DNA of 64,000 nucleotides from Rhodopirellula islandica (GCF_001027925.1 NZ_LECT01000044.1:248001-312000); one strand, 5' to 3'; positions 46,683 to 56,699 are shown, counted from the stretch's first letter. The notes: a model not told the origin generated them from the sequence alone. Translations and numbers: made by a program.

Positions 46683-48245
46683 TCAAACGTCAGCCGCACT
46701 GGGAACGACGAACCCATCGCGGTACTCGCGAGTTTCCATCGCTTTGGCTTTGTCGTTGTCGACAAAGGTTTCCGCCTCAGGATCAAACTTCAGCACGGGC
46801 CCGAGCGACAACTGCTCTTTTTCCGGATCGACGTTGTTGTCCCGGAGGTGCTGCAGCGTTCGGTCGAGTGTGGCTTGATCGTCATCCAACGACGAAATTT
46901 TCGCGAGTGACTCGGAGATCGTTTTGGGATCGACCCGGTTTTCTTGACCAACGTAGTACGAAATGTTGCCCAGGTGAGCGATCGCGGCGGACAGGTGACC
47001 GCAGCGTGCATCCGCATGCAGCGTCGAGGCATCGCGAGACTGTACCGCATCGAGGAAGTTCGCAAAGTGGTCGTCTCCCACGTTCGATGTCGCTTTGAAC
47101 TCACGCACCAATTTGCGTTGTTTGTCGAACACGGCGCAGCGGTTGTAGCTGGGACCCTGCACGAGGTAACCGTCTTCCCCGTAGAAGATGACGCCGATCT
47201 TGTTGCCTTTGCTGTAACCGAACAACTCGTTGATTTCTTGATCAGCCGATTCGTCGACGCTCAACCCACGTGTTTCAAACACGATGGTTTTGTCGCCGTA
47301 ATCGTAGATCGAAACTTGCGTGTTGGCGGTGTCGCCTGCATCGACGTAATCGGGGTCTTTGCGTTCGGCTTGGTAGCCCAGTCGACCGGCATAACTCAGC
47401 ACGGCGTTGGGATGGCGTTCCAGTCCCAGTCCCCAGCGAGCCACATCGGTTTGGTGAGGGCCTTGGTTTCCGGAGTCGCCGTTGCCGTAGTGACGCTGCC
47501 AGTGCCAGTCATAGTGGAAACGTTGACGCGTCAGCTTGGGATCGGTGTAGGACGCCGGTCCGCTCCAAAGATTGAAATCGACGCCTGCGGGGATTTCATA
47601 GTCGCCCAAAGGACCGATCGACTTGCGCCGTTTGTAGCACAGGCCGCGAGCGAGTTTGACTTCGCCAATTCCGCCATCAGCCAAGAACTGCATGCCTTCG
47701 CGACAGCCGGAGCTGCTGCGGCACTGGGTTCCAGTTTGGAACATGCGGCCGTACTTGGCAGCGGCGGCGACGAGCGCCCGTCCTTCGTGAATGTTGTGGC
47801 TGATCGGTTTTTCGATGTAGACGTCTTTGCCTGCCTGCATCGCTTCGACACCCATCAACGCGTGCCAGTGGTTGGGCGTGGCGCTGGTCAGGATCTGAAC
47901 GTCGTCCATGTCCAAGGCTTCGCGAAAGTTCTTGACGACTTTGGGGCGAAGTCCCTGCAAATCGGCGACTTTGTCAGCGCGGCTGTTGCCAACTTTTTCA
48001 TCGATGTCGACCAACACTCGAATTTCGGTGCGAGGGTCTTTGTCGAATCCGCGAATGTGTTCTCCGCCGCGACTGTTGACGCCGCAGATCGCCACGCCGA
48101 GTTTTTCGCTGGGCGAGGTGGCTTGGGCGGAAGCGGACCGGCTGGTGTGAACACCGACGGCCGCCCCGACCGCGATTCCGGTCGCGGTGAACTGACGACG
48201 ACTGATTCGCGAGGCACGGGCGGAGGAAGCTGGGGCAGGTTTCAT
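46683..48245 (-). CDS. Tat-exported Gfo/Idh/MocA-family oxidoreductase
   Basis: 520 residues. The N-terminus has a twin-arginine signal, SRRQF at residues 14-18 then a hydrophobic stretch to ASAQA, so it is probably exported folded with cofactor. The Rossmann domain (KLGVAICGVNSRGGEHIRGF) binds NAD(P), and the EKPISHN motif carries the conserved lysine. The C-terminal Gfo_Idh_MocA domain holds WHWQRHYGNGDSGNQGPHQTD in the region of the active-site loop. These exported members are greatly expanded in planctomycetes, mostly of unknown substrate; many act on sugars or sulfated sugars. Confidence 0.88.
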   Translation of the reverse strand: MKPAPASSARASRISRRQFTATGIAVGAAVGVHTSRSASAQATSPSEKLGVAICGVNSRGGEHIRGFDKDPRTEIRVLVDIDEKVGNSRADKVADLQGLRPKVVKNFREALDMDDVQILTSATPNHWHALMGVEAMQAGKDVYIEKPISHNIHEGRALVAAAAKYGRMFQTGTQCRSSSGCREGMQFLADGGIGEVKLARGLCYKRRKSIGPLGDYEIPAGVDFNLWSGPASYTDPKLTRQRFHYDWHWQRHYGNGDSGNQGPHQTDVARWGLGLERHPNAVLSYAGRLGYQAERKDPDYVDAGDTANTQVSIYDYGDKTIVFETRGLSVDESADQEINELFGYSKGNKIGVIFYGEDGYLVQGPSYNRCAVFDKQRKLVREFKATSNVGDDHFANFLDAVQSRDASTLHADARCGHLSAAIAHLGNISYYVGQENRVDPKTISESLAKISSLDDDQATLDRTLQHLRDNNVDPEKEQLSLGPVLKFDPEAETFVDNDKAKAMETREYRDGFVVPSAADV

Positions 48246-48492
48246 GGCGGGCCTATGGAAGGAAGAGGAAGGTGGGACGATGGGGAGACATACACATTAT
48301 GCATGCTTCGTGCGGCGTATTCATCCACCTTACGCCTCCAAAGTCCCAAGACACGCAATTTTACTCGTCGGCCAAGGAATCTCGCCGATCAGGCCGGTTC
48401 GACGGTGGAACCCAGATTTCCTCAAGTGGGTGGAATTGGGGTGTCGGCAAGGGAGGTGCTGGACTTCAAGCGGAACGGGCTTCCAATCTGGG

Positions 48493-49383
48493 TCACTTGG
48501 ATTGTGATTGCAGAAATTTGTTGAGGCCCTGGAGGTCATCCGTGTTGATCAGGTCGACTCCCGCGTTGTGGAGGACTGTCCAAGCGGCTGGATGATCGGG
48601 CGTCGCCCAGAAGCGGACGCGGCGATTTTGCTGGTGAGCTCGTTCCAAAATCAGGCTCAGCTTTTGACGATCGGCCTCGGGCAGCTCACCCTTCCCACGC
48701 CACTTGAAATTGCGGCCCCAGTGGTCGCTGATCAACGGCATCAGGTCGGCTGAGTAATCACCTTCCAAATCACCAAGTCGGCCGTCCACGCCAACAAACC
48801 GGGGCAATTCCGTCCGGACCAATTCGATCGGGCGGTTGCCACTGATGATGGCGGTGACGCCGCGGCGATGCACTCCTTCGGAATCGACATGCGTGAACAC
48901 GTCGTCGTAGGTCGAAAGCAGCTGATTGAGCGCCCGATAGGTGGACTCCCCCTCGGACTTCAGGTCGATCAGCAACGTGACGGGCAGGCCATCGCCTTCG
49001 ACGCTTTTAAAAGAGTCCGAAGAGCCATCCGCCTGGGCGCTCGATCGCATGCGTTGCCGCAGTGGATCGAGGTACAACGCTTTCAAGGTCCGTTCGGCGG
49101 AAAGTTCCGAGGTGGAGTGCGCGACCCAGAGGTCCCCTTCGACCAAAAAGATATCTGCTTCGACGCTGCGGAATCCGTTGTCGAGGGCGTCCAGCAGCGG
49201 ACGCTCGTGCAGGTAGTCGTTGTGAGCGTGAGCCTGGGGGTGAGCTGCTGCGGCGGAACCAGGTTCCTGAGCCGAGGAGATCGTTGTCACGCCAGTCCAA
49301 AGGCTAGCGAAGCAGACGGCGATACAAAATGCAGTGACCGCGAAGAGGCTCGCTCCGCGTCGAATTGGTGTTGAAATGTTCAC
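48493..49383 (-). CDS. Exported glycerophosphodiester phosphodiesterase-like (PI-PLC-fold) protein
   Basis: 296 residues with an N-terminal signal (hydrophobic about 12-35, ending near ISSAQ). The fold is a TIM barrel of the PLC-like phosphodiesterase superfamily: QAHAHNDYLHERPLLDALDNG, then FRSVEADIFLVEGDLWVAHS with the catalytic histidines and metal ligands, and FWATPDHPAAWTVLHNAGVDLINTDDL at the end. It resembles the AIM6 branch more than classical GlpQ; the substrate is not clear. The gap before its start relative to crtI is short. Confidence 0.78.
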   Translation of the reverse strand: MNISTPIRRGASLFAVTAFCIAVCFASLWTGVTTISSAQEPGSAAAAHPQAHAHNDYLHERPLLDALDNGFRSVEADIFLVEGDLWVAHSTSELSAERTLKALYLDPLRQRMRSSAQADGSSDSFKSVEGDGLPVTLLIDLKSEGESTYRALNQLLSTYDDVFTHVDSEGVHRRGVTAIISGNRPIELVRTELPRFVGVDGRLGDLEGDYSADLMPLISDHWGRNFKWRGKGELPEADRQKLSLILERAHQQNRRVRFWATPDHPAAWTVLHNAGVDLINTDDLQGLNKFLQSQSK

Positions 49384-49556
49384 GTGGGGCTCGTGGTGGA
49401 CGCATGGGGTGGGGATGCGAATTCAGAGCCACGATTCTATCTGCTTTGTCGGGTCCTGTTGGCATTTCCGTTTTTCGCGAAGGAGCGTGCGTGGGCTTCC
49501 AGTCTGTGGGTGAATCACACGGTCTGGAAACGGATGCCACTCCTGCGGCGGAACAC

Positions 49557-51125
49557 TCAAACCGTGGCGGGTTGAGCGATAGGAGAGGCCGACTCAGGAC
49601 GAGGTGGGACCCCACGCGCGGCTTCGTCCATGAAGCCCGTGTCCATCCCCAGATCTTGCAGCAACAGTCGGGAACTGATCCGGCTGGATTCATAGATCAC
49701 AGGCAGACCGCTGCCCGGATGCGTGCCGCCGCCGACCAAGTAAACGCCGTCGAGTTCTTCAAAACGATTGTGAGGTCGCTTGTGAAGCATTTGGCCCAAG
49801 TTATGAGCCAAGTTGAACGTGGCCCCTTTGTAAATCGCGTAGTCACTCTGCCAATCGTCGGGCGTGATTTGATGCTCCACCCGAATCCGGTCGCGCAAAT
49901 CGGTCAGGCCGAGCTCGCCCAACTTGTCCAGCGTCAGCTCGCGAAAACCGGAGGCTTCTTTGGACCAGTCAACATTCTCGGTGTCATGTGTGACTGGGAC
50001 CAACACGTACAACGAACTGTGTCCGGCGGGCGCCAAGGTTGGATCGGTCACGCCCGCGTTTTGGACATACACCGAGGGATCTTGGCTGAGCACATGATCC
50101 GTTTCAATTTCGCGAAGGTTGCGGTTGTAGTCTTTGCTGATGTGGATGCTGTGGTGCGGTAGGTCTTCGTACAGACCTTCAATGCCCAGGTACAACATGT
50201 AAGTGCTGCAGGAAAATTTCTTCTTGGCGATCTGTTCGTTCGACCAACGTTTGCGGGAAGCGTTGGGAACGGTCTTGGTCATCCAGTCCGCGAAGTCGGC
50301 GTTGACGACAAACGCATCGGCGTCGTAGCGATCGTGGTGGGTGTGCAGCGCACGAACTCGACGACCTTCCATTTCGATCGACTCGACGGGTTCATCGAGT
50401 CGGATTTTCACACCCATTTGTTCGGCGAGTTCCGCCATCCTTTCGCTCACGCGGCTGCAGCCACCAATGGGATGGAAGACGCCGTATTCGTATTCAAGAA
50501 ACGACAGGATGCTGAACAGGCTCGGGCAATTGAACGGCGACATCCCGAGGTACTTGGACTGGAATGCGAACGCGATCACGAGTCGTGGGTCGCTGAAGTA
50601 GCGTTCGAGTTCTTTGCCCAGGGTTCGGAACGGATGCAGGTGCTTGGCCGCGCCCAACAAGGACGGCTTCATCACGTCCATCGCGGAATTGAATGGCGAC
50701 TCCAAGATCGGACGAAACTTTTCGAGCTTGATCCGGTTGTCGTCCATGTACCGCTTCAGTTGCCCAACGTCCTGCGGTGAAAATTGAGCGATCTGACGAT
50801 CCATCTCATCCATGTCGGGAGTGCAATCGAGTTGGCCGCCCCCACCGAATGTCAGTCGATATTGAGGGTCCAATCGCTCCATCGGGACCTCCTCCATCAA
50901 GTCGTGCCCGGTCGAGTGAAAAATCTCGTCGAGCACGCGTGGGTACAGGAAGAACGTGGGGCCGCAGTCAAAACGGAAACCATCCATTTCAATGGCCGAC
51001 GTCCGGCCGCCGACTTGCCCACGGCGTTCCAAGAGGGTCACGTCGCAACCGCCTGCGGCGAGCTGCATCGCCGACGCCAACCCACCGGGGCCGGCTCCAA
51101 CGACAACGACTTTCCTTTGCGACAT
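49557..51125 (-). CDS. Phytoene desaturase-family protein (CrtI type)
   Basis: 522 residues. N-terminal FAD-binding VVVGAGPGGLASAMQLAAGG, then LLERRGQVGGRTS; the C-terminal motif YLVGGGTHPGSGLPVIYESSR is typical of CrtI-like carotenoid desaturases and oxidases. It acts on membrane carotenoid intermediates. Which step (desaturase, ketolase or isomerase) cannot be told. No phytoene synthase is in the window. The start is an ATG at 51125. Confidence 0.88.
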   Translation of the reverse strand: MSQRKVVVVGAGPGGLASAMQLAAGGCDVTLLERRGQVGGRTSAIEMDGFRFDCGPTFFLYPRVLDEIFHSTGHDLMEEVPMERLDPQYRLTFGGGGQLDCTPDMDEMDRQIAQFSPQDVGQLKRYMDDNRIKLEKFRPILESPFNSAMDVMKPSLLGAAKHLHPFRTLGKELERYFSDPRLVIAFAFQSKYLGMSPFNCPSLFSILSFLEYEYGVFHPIGGCSRVSERMAELAEQMGVKIRLDEPVESIEMEGRRVRALHTHHDRYDADAFVVNADFADWMTKTVPNASRKRWSNEQIAKKKFSCSTYMLYLGIEGLYEDLPHHSIHISKDYNRNLREIETDHVLSQDPSVYVQNAGVTDPTLAPAGHSSLYVLVPVTHDTENVDWSKEASGFRELTLDKLGELGLTDLRDRIRVEHQITPDDWQSDYAIYKGATFNLAHNLGQMLHKRPHNRFEELDGVYLVGGGTHPGSGLPVIYESSRISSRLLLQDLGMDTGFMDEAARGVPPRPESASPIAQPATV

Positions 51126-51232
51126 GACAACCTTACTGACCAGACCAAGAACACCAACCGAGAGCCAGCCCGCGGTTTTGACTTCTAACGTTTGCCGCGA
51201 GCAACTGGATTATCTTACGCGTGCGGCCAGTG

Positions 51233-51709
51233 TTAGAGATACTGCTGGTACGCCGCGACCGCTAATTGATCGCACAGTTCGTTTTCGGTGTGCCCGGCGT
51301 GACCTTTGACATGATGGTAGGTCACCACGTGGTCTTGCATCTGCTGATCGAGTTCTTGCCACAGTTCGACGTTCTTGACCGGAACCAGTTTGGAACCCTC
51401 TTTGCGTTTCCAACCGCGGCTCTTCCAGCCAGCCATCCAGCTCGACATCCCCTGCCCCACGTATTTGCTGTCGGAGTACAGAGCGACAGCGCAGGGTTGT
51501 TTCAGAGCCTCCAGTCCACGGATCACAGCCATCAATTCCATTTGGTTGTTGGTTGTGTGCGGTTGGCCGCCTGAACGCTGGATCTCTTTCAGCGTCCGTG
51601 GGCATCGCAACACAAATGCCCAACCACCCGGTCCAGGGTTCCCGCTGCAGGCACCATCGGTGTACAGCTCCACGGGTTTCAAGTTGGCGGCAGGTTTTGG
51701 TTCAGTCAT
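51233..51709 (-). CDS. rnhA: Ribonuclease HI
   Basis: Cleaves the RNA strand of RNA-DNA hybrids. 158 residues, normal length. Catalytic acidic residues are seen in [16 protein letters not shown], in [13 protein letters not shown], and in ALYSDSKYV; the fourth lies near CDQLAVAA, and the loop histidine in VKGHAGH. The start is the ATG at 51709. No partner gene is obvious. Confidence 0.95.
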   Translation of the reverse strand: MTEPKPAANLKPVELYTDGACSGNPGPGGWAFVLRCPRTLKEIQRSGGQPHTTNNQMELMAVIRGLEALKQPCAVALYSDSKYVGQGMSSWMAGWKSRGWKRKEGSKLVPVKNVELWQELDQQMQDHVVTYHHVKGHAGHTENELCDQLAVAAYQQYL

Positions 51710-51829
51710 GTCGGTTCAGTCCGTTGGATGGGGGTGCGTCCGTGTTGCAGGGTTCAAGTCGCTGGGTTTTCGAACCGCTCGTTTTCGAGTCTCTGGGGCG
51801 AAGTCACAACGCTCCAACTTCGGCTGGGT

Positions 51830-52654
51830 TCAGCCGGTGTTGCGGCCAATTTGAAGTCCGTCGGGGGCGAAGACGCTGCGGCCGCCATCGACCGGCAAGC
51901 AGACTCCGGTGACAAATGTGTTTTCGCACAAGAAGCCAACCGCGTGAGCGACGTCCTCTGGCGTGCCGACTCGCCGAGCCAGCGTGCTGTCGGCCAATTC
52001 TTTCACGGTCTCTGCGGAGACATCTTCGGACAGCAGCACGGGGCCTGGCTGCACGCAGTTGACTCGAATGTTTGCGTTGTTGGCTCCGAGTTCCACCGCC
52101 AACGACCGAGTCATGACTTCGATCGCCCCTTTGCTGGGAAAGTACGCGGCGTGTTCCGCGTAAGGTCGCACCGTGGCCCAGTCACCCAGGTTGATGATGC
52201 AGCCACCACGGGACTGCGTGACCATGTGACGACCGGCGGCGCGAGCGCACAACAGCGAGGCGACGGAGTTGATTTGGAAGTACCGCCGGATCTCGTCCCC
52301 GGTGATGTTTTCCAATCGCGTGGGGGTCCAGATCGCAGCGCTGTTGACCAGGATGTCGAGCCGGCCAAAGTGCTGGTGCGTTTGATCGATGATCGCATCG
52401 CAGGTCGCGTCTTCTTCGAGTGAACCTTGCGTCACAATCGCTTCTCGGCCGAATTGTCGTTGCCACTGCGAGGCGGCTTGCTCCGCTTCGTCAACGCTGG
52501 TGTTGGCGTGCAGGGCCACATGGCATCCACGCCGCGACAGCTCTTCCGCGATGACACGTCCGACTCGCGGTGAACCACTGCCCGTGACGATGGCAACCGG
52601 ATCATCCGTTTCGAAAACGCCTTGCAATCGTGAACGACGAGTGGTGGTTTCCAC
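51830..52654 (-). CDS. Short-chain dehydrogenase/reductase, pteridine-reductase-like
   Basis: 274 residues from a GTG at 52654. Rossmann motif VTGSGSPRVGRVIA, NSAA at the cofactor site, and the active-site pair in AAYFPSKGA (Tyr and Lys). The dinucleotide loop HANTSVDEAEQA resembles pteridine reductases and FabG, both NADP dependent. One base separates it from the bioB stop, so the two genes are cotranscribed. Biotin synthesis does not need an enzyme of this kind, so the pairing may reflect pterin or fatty-acid chemistry. Confidence 0.83.
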   Translation of the reverse strand: METTTRRSRLQGVFETDDPVAIVTGSGSPRVGRVIAEELSRRGCHVALHANTSVDEAEQAASQWQRQFGREAIVTQGSLEEDATCDAIIDQTHQHFGRLDILVNSAAIWTPTRLENITGDEIRRYFQINSVASLLCARAAGRHMVTQSRGGCIINLGDWATVRPYAEHAAYFPSKGAIEVMTRSLAVELGANNANIRVNCVQPGPVLLSEDVSAETVKELADSTLARRVGTPEDVAHAVGFLCENTFVTGVCLPVDGGRSVFAPDGLQIGRNTG

Positions 52655-52655
52655 C

Positions 52656-53735
52656 TCAGACGCTCATCTCTTCGCACGAACCGGTGACATCGAAACCGAG
52701 GTCGCGAATCATGTCGTAATCTGCTTGAGGTGCTTGACCTTGCGTCGTCAGGTAATCGCCCACAAACACGCTGTTGGCAACGTACAGTCCCATGGGTTGC
52801 AGCTGACGCAGGTGCAGTTCACGACCGCCGGCGATTCGTAGTTCACGATCCGGGTTCACGAACCGGAACATCGCCAGGGCTTTCAGCGCGTCTTGAGGCG
52901 TCAGAGCCTCGGTGCCTTCCAGCGGCGTGCCGTCGATCGCATTGAGAATGTTGACGGGAATCGATTGCACACCGAGTTCGTTGAGATCGAACGCCATCGA
53001 CACGATGTCGGACTTGGATTCGCCCATGCCGATGATGCCACCGCTGCACATTTCCATGCCCGCATCGCGAACGTGACGCAGCGTTTGAACGCGGTCTTCG
53101 TAGGTGTGCGTCGTGCAGATCTTTTCGTAATGCGATTCGCTGCTGTTCAGGTTGTGGTTGACTCGGTCGACACCACAGGCCTTCAGCCGTGCCGCTTGGG
53201 ATTCATCCAGCAAGCCCAAGCAGGCGCAGATGTCCAAGTCGTATTTCTGTTTGATCTCGGGAACGATCGCTTCGACCGCTTTCATTTCGCGTTCATTTGG
53301 CCCGCGAGCGGAGATCACCAAGCAGTACGTCTTGGCACCTCGCTCTGCCGCAACTTTGGCGGCATCCATCAACGCGTCGCGTTTGAGAATGTTGTACTTG
53401 GGGACGGGCGCGTCGGAGACCTTGGATTGGCTGCAGTAGTGGCAATCCTCAGGGCACAATCCGCTCTTGGCATTCATCAAGAAGTACAGCTGAACCGTGT
53501 TGCCAAAGTGCTGATGGCGAATTCGATAGCCGGCCGAGATGATCGCGGGCACATCCAGGTCAGACGCTTCCAGCATTCCGAGCGCTTGCTCACGCGTGAT
53601 CGGCGTGCCGTCGAGGACCTGTTGAGCCAACGCGTCGTAGTATCCCGGAGGCGAAAACGCACCGGCGGACGATGACGTGTCGGCAGTGTCCGGGGCAGCA
53701 ACAGAATCGGCAGCACTGGAGTCAGCAACGCTCAT
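52656..53735 (-). CDS. bioB: Biotin synthase
   Basis: Radical SAM enzyme that inserts sulfur into dethiobiotin. 359 residues. The cluster-binding CxxxCxxC is in GLCPEDCHYCSQS; the second cluster's ligands are in the usual region (TYCLVISARGPNEREM, ICACLGLLDE) and VNHNLNSSESHYEKI. The N-terminal 35 residues are a Ser/Ala/Asp-rich extension. No other bio genes are in the window. Confidence 0.95.
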   Translation of the reverse strand: MSVADSSAADSVAAPDTADTSSSAGAFSPPGYYDALAQQVLDGTPITREQALGMLEASDLDVPAIISAGYRIRHQHFGNTVQLYFLMNAKSGLCPEDCHYCSQSKVSDAPVPKYNILKRDALMDAAKVAAERGAKTYCLVISARGPNEREMKAVEAIVPEIKQKYDLDICACLGLLDESQAARLKACGVDRVNHNLNSSESHYEKICTTHTYEDRVQTLRHVRDAGMEMCSGGIIGMGESKSDIVSMAFDLNELGVQSIPVNILNAIDGTPLEGTEALTPQDALKALAMFRFVNPDRELRIAGGRELHLRQLQPMGLYVANSVFVGDYLTTQGQAPQADYDMIRDLGFDVTGSCEEMSV

Positions 53736-53773
53736 GGAACCAGGGGGTCAGCGGGGAAGGAGATGGAGGAAGA

Positions 53774-54517
53774 TCAGGACGTGATTTCGACCCGCATCGT
53801 CGGCGTTTGGTCTGCCGTCGACAAGGCGGGGCGTTCCGCAGTGGGAGTTTCTGGGGCCGCCAACGCCAAAATCTGGTCCAACTGCTGCCGCAACTCGATC
53901 ATCTGATGGCGGCTCAGACCTTGTCCGATCAAGCTCGCTGCGTGCAGGCCGACGATCACCAACAGAGAAATTGGCACCATCCACAGCCCCGTCATCGAGG
54001 CACCGAGGCTCCACTGCACGTATGCGATCAGCAATCCGCCACACAGGATCAATGCCATGGCAAAATAGAGAAACATGCAGAACGTCCAGATTTCAGGTCT
54101 CGGCGAGAACCGGCCAAACAGCTGACAGTTCACGTCCGAGGCATTGTCCGGCGAGGCCCCTGCTGGCACCGAATGGTCGCTGAGGTGGGGCAATTCCGCG
54201 TTCCCAGACGACTCGGGACGCACATCGCTGAACTGGATCGACAGGTGCGGGGACCAAAACCGAGTTTCGTTCCGTGGCGGAGCGATTTCCAGGCACTTGC
54301 CCGCCGCGACAGCTCGCGTGGTGGGGCCCAGAGTGGCAATGGCCGTGCGGACCCCCGCCACCATCGCGTCGGATGGGACCGGAAAGTCCATAGAGAACGT
54401 GGGTTGCATTTCAAGAGGGGACATCGTGCCAAATCCAAATTGACGGACGCTAGGGAACTGCTCGCCATTGTGGCTGGTGAACGGAATGGAGGCAAATGCA
54501 ACCAACTGAGCCGCCAT
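53774..54517 (-). CDS. Membrane protein of unknown function
   Basis: 247 residues if it starts at the ATG at 54517; an ATG at 54424 would remove 31 residues. Neither has a clear ribosome binding site. The frame continues far upstream as an antisense shadow of pyruvate kinase, which is rejected. Two adjacent hydrophobic helices lie at about 145-169 and 177-199, then a cytoplasmic helix and a Thr/Pro-rich tail. The soluble N-terminal part (FDFPVP-like segment to SIQFSDV) is not recognised. It ends 38 bases upstream of bioB. Confidence 0.6.
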   Translation of the reverse strand: MAAQLVAFASIPFTSHNGEQFPSVRQFGFGTMSPLEMQPTFSMDFPVPSDAMVAGVRTAIATLGPTTRAVAAGKCLEIAPPRNETRFWSPHLSIQFSDVRPESSGNAELPHLSDHSVPAGASPDNASDVNCQLFGRFSPRPEIWTFCMFLYFAMALILCGGLLIAYVQWSLGASMTGLWMVPISLLVIVGLHAASLIGQGLSRHQMIELRQQLDQILALAAPETPTAERPALSTADQTPTMRVEITS

Positions 54518-54622
54518 CGGTGGGATGCGGTCCGTTGTCGGCTCGGTAGCTTGTTTGTCAGGCCGTTGCCCGCGACACTTCGCCGCCTCGTCCCTTCTTT
54601 TTCCGCTCACTGAGACGCAACC

Positions 54623-56053
54623 GTGCAGGACTACCGTCACACCAAAATCATTGCCACGATCGGACCAGCAACCGAGTCCCCCGAAAAATTGGCGGCGTTG
54701 ATCGAAGCGGGTGTCGATGTCATGCGGCTCAACATGGCTCACGGAACTCCCGAATGGGTCGGCGAAATCGTCGCCCGAATTCGAGCGGTCTCCAAGCAGA
54801 TTGACCGTCATGTTGCGGTGATGATGGACGTGAAAGGCCCTGAGATTCGAACCGGTGCGGTCGCTGCACCGATCGATCTGAAGACCGGTGATGAGCTGGT
54901 GCTGTTCACCGAAGACTGTCCCGACCAATCGGCGGTGGAGTCCGATGGAACGCCGCGGGTTAGCGTGAACTATCCCGGTCTGCCCAAGGCGATTGATTTG
55001 GACAGCACCATCTTGGTCGACAGCGGATTGCTGCACTGGCACGTGGTCAGCAAGGACGCCACGACGGTCCGCTGCCGCGTGATCACAACCGGCGAATTGG
55101 ACTCTCGCCGGCACATCAACCTGCCCGGCGTCCAAGTCAACTTGCCTGCGATCACGGACAAGGACCGAACGGACTTGGTCGCGGGGATCCAAGCGGGCAT
55201 CGACTTCGTTGCACTGTCGTTTGTTCGCCAAGCGGCGGACGTCGACTCACTGCGAGAGTTCTTGGTCCAGCACGATTCGCCCGCCCGCATCATTTCGAAG
55301 ATCGAGGACCAAGCTGGCGTTCGCAACATGAAGGCGATCATCCGGCAATCCGATGCCATCATGGTCGCCCGCGGGGACCTCGGCGTCGAAATCGATTACC
55401 ACCGCCTGCCGCTCGTTCAAACCGAGCTGATTCGTGCCTGCCAAGAAGATGGCAAACCGGTCATCATCGCCACGCACTTGCTCGAGTCGATGATTCATTC
55501 CCCGGTTCCAACCCGCGCGGAAGTGTCTGACGTTTCCAACGCGATTCGCGAACAAGCCGATGCGGTGATGCTGTCCGGGGAAACCACCACGGGCAAATAC
55601 CCGCTGGAATCCGTCGGTGTGCTGCAAAACATCGTTGCCAGTATCGAGCCAACCGTCAGCCGTCAATTGAACTCGAAGATCGTGCTCCGTGAGCCAAAGT
55701 CAATGATGCTGCGATCGGCATGCACGTTGGCGCAGGAAATGGGCGACTCGGGAGTCGTTGTCTTCACCCGCAGCGGTTTTTTGGCCTATGTGCTCGGTGC
55801 GCTCCGGCCTCGTGGCGTGCCAATCTTTGCCTTCACCGACGTTGAACACACGTTTCATCATCTGATGCTGCCTTGGGGTGTGGAGCCGTTCTTCATGGAG
55901 TTTTCGGAGGATCACGATCAAACGATCACCAACGCGTTGGATGTCCTGAAGGAAAGTGGTTGGTGCAAACCAGGCGTTTGGTTGGGGGTCATCACCAACG
56001 CTCTGGCCGACGAAAAGATCATCGACACACTGCAACTCCGCCAGGTTGAGTAG
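54623..56053 (+). CDS. pyk: Pyruvate kinase
   Basis: Makes pyruvate and ATP from phosphoenolpyruvate and ADP. 476 residues from a GTG at 54623. KIIATIGPATESPEKL starts the barrel, MDVKGPEIRTG the phosphate site, ISKIEDQAGVRNMKAII carries the catalytic lysine, and VARGDLGVEI the metal aspartate. AVMLSGETTTGKYPLESV and a C-terminal domain follow. The allosteric domain is present in full. A large hairpin after the stop (56063-56099) may be the terminator. Confidence 0.95.
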   Translation: MQDYRHTKIIATIGPATESPEKLAALIEAGVDVMRLNMAHGTPEWVGEIVARIRAVSKQIDRHVAVMMDVKGPEIRTGAVAAPIDLKTGDELVLFTEDCPDQSAVESDGTPRVSVNYPGLPKAIDLDSTILVDSGLLHWHVVSKDATTVRCRVITTGELDSRRHINLPGVQVNLPAITDKDRTDLVAGIQAGIDFVALSFVRQAADVDSLREFLVQHDSPARIISKIEDQAGVRNMKAIIRQSDAIMVARGDLGVEIDYHRLPLVQTELIRACQEDGKPVIIATHLLESMIHSPVPTRAEVSDVSNAIREQADAVMLSGETTTGKYPLESVGVLQNIVASIEPTVSRQLNSKIVLREPKSMMLRSACTLAQEMGDSGVVVFTRSGFLAYVLGALRPRGVPIFAFTDVEHTFHHLMLPWGVEPFFMEFSEDHDQTITNALDVLKESGWCKPGVWLGVITNALADEKIIDTLQLRQVE

Positions 56054-56062
56054 CCAGTCTGC

Positions 56063-56099
56063 GAACCGTGGTGGATGATTCCATCCACGGCTCCGGTTC
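56063..56099 (+). terminator. Possible hairpin terminator after pyruvate kinase
   Basis: GAACCG pairs with CGGTTC, and inside it GTGGATG pairs with CATCCAC, with ATTC in the loop. No clear T tract follows, so it could also be an enhancer-type binding site for the hsp20 promoter. Confidence 0.4.
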
Positions 56100-56150
56100 A
56101 CGGTTTGGTTCGTTGCCGGTTTCCGAAATACGAGTTCGTTTGGCGGGGAT

Positions 56151-56170
56151 TTGGCACGCCCGTTGCATTT
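56151..56170 (+). promoter_or_regulatory. Sigma-54 promoter of the hsp20 pair
   Basis: TTGGCACGCCCGTTGCATTT fits the -24/-12 consensus TTGGCACG-N4-TTGCA at every fixed position, with the GG and GC dinucleotides exactly 10 bases apart. The start site would be near 56178, about 95 bases before the first hsp20 gene. Sigma-54 promoters need an AAA+ activator bound upstream, so these small heat-shock genes would answer to a specific signal. Confidence 0.8.
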
Positions 56171-56273
56171 TTGAAGCTCCAGCTCGACGCCGTCTGTCAG
56201 TTTGACATCCCGCGTTGAGCAAGATTCTTTCAACAAACTTTGCTTGCACACTTGTGTGAACGGAGGATCAAAA

Positions 56274-56699
56274 ATGTTAGCGACACGTTGGGAACCTTGG
56301 AACGAATTGAACCGCCTTTCGCGTGAGATGGACCGACTGTTCACTCGCGGTGTTCCATCCGGCACGTCCGCAATCACCTTCCCAGCTCTGAATGTCTGGG
56401 AAGACGACGGCACGGTGTATGTCGAAGCGGAATTGCCTGGATTTGAAACCGAGCAGCTTGAAATCGACGTCGATGCGAACCAGCTCACGCTCAAAGGCGA
56501 GCGATCTGCGCCGGAGATGGAAGGTGGAACGTGGCACCGCCAAGAGCGTGGGTTCGGTAGCTTTCATCGAATGATGGAGTTGCCCGCCGACATCGACGCC
56601 GAGCAAGTCTCGGCGGACTTTCAATGCGGCATCCTCAGGATCACGCTCCCCAAAAGTGAAACTGCCAAACCACGCCGAATCGAGGTTCAGTCGAGCTGA
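56274..56699 (+). CDS. Small heat-shock protein, Hsp20 family, copy 1
   Basis: Holds unfolding proteins for refolding. 141 residues. An N-terminal arm (LATRWEPWNELNRLSREMDRLF) precedes the alpha-crystallin domain (residues 40-135): ALNVWEDDGTVYVEAELPGF and CGILRITLPKSE, the last being the conserved G-x-L motif. A strong GGAGG ribosome binding site is seven bases upstream. The gene lies 104 bases after the sigma-54 promoter and 53 bases before a second hsp20 gene. Confidence 0.94.
   Translation: MLATRWEPWNELNRLSREMDRLFTRGVPSGTSAITFPALNVWEDDGTVYVEAELPGFETEQLEIDVDANQLTLKGERSAPEMEGGTWHRQERGFGSFHRMMELPADIDAEQVSADFQCGILRITLPKSETAKPRRIEVQSS

Noticed and set aside
46944-48524. A 526-codon plus-strand frame opposite the Gfo/Idh/MocA gene
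   Set aside because: Shadow of a gene with a clear family match on the other strand.
54518-55231. Upstream extension of the minus-strand membrane protein across the pyk start
   Set aside because: The extension lies antisense to pyruvate kinase and has no family features; only the part from 54517 down is supported.
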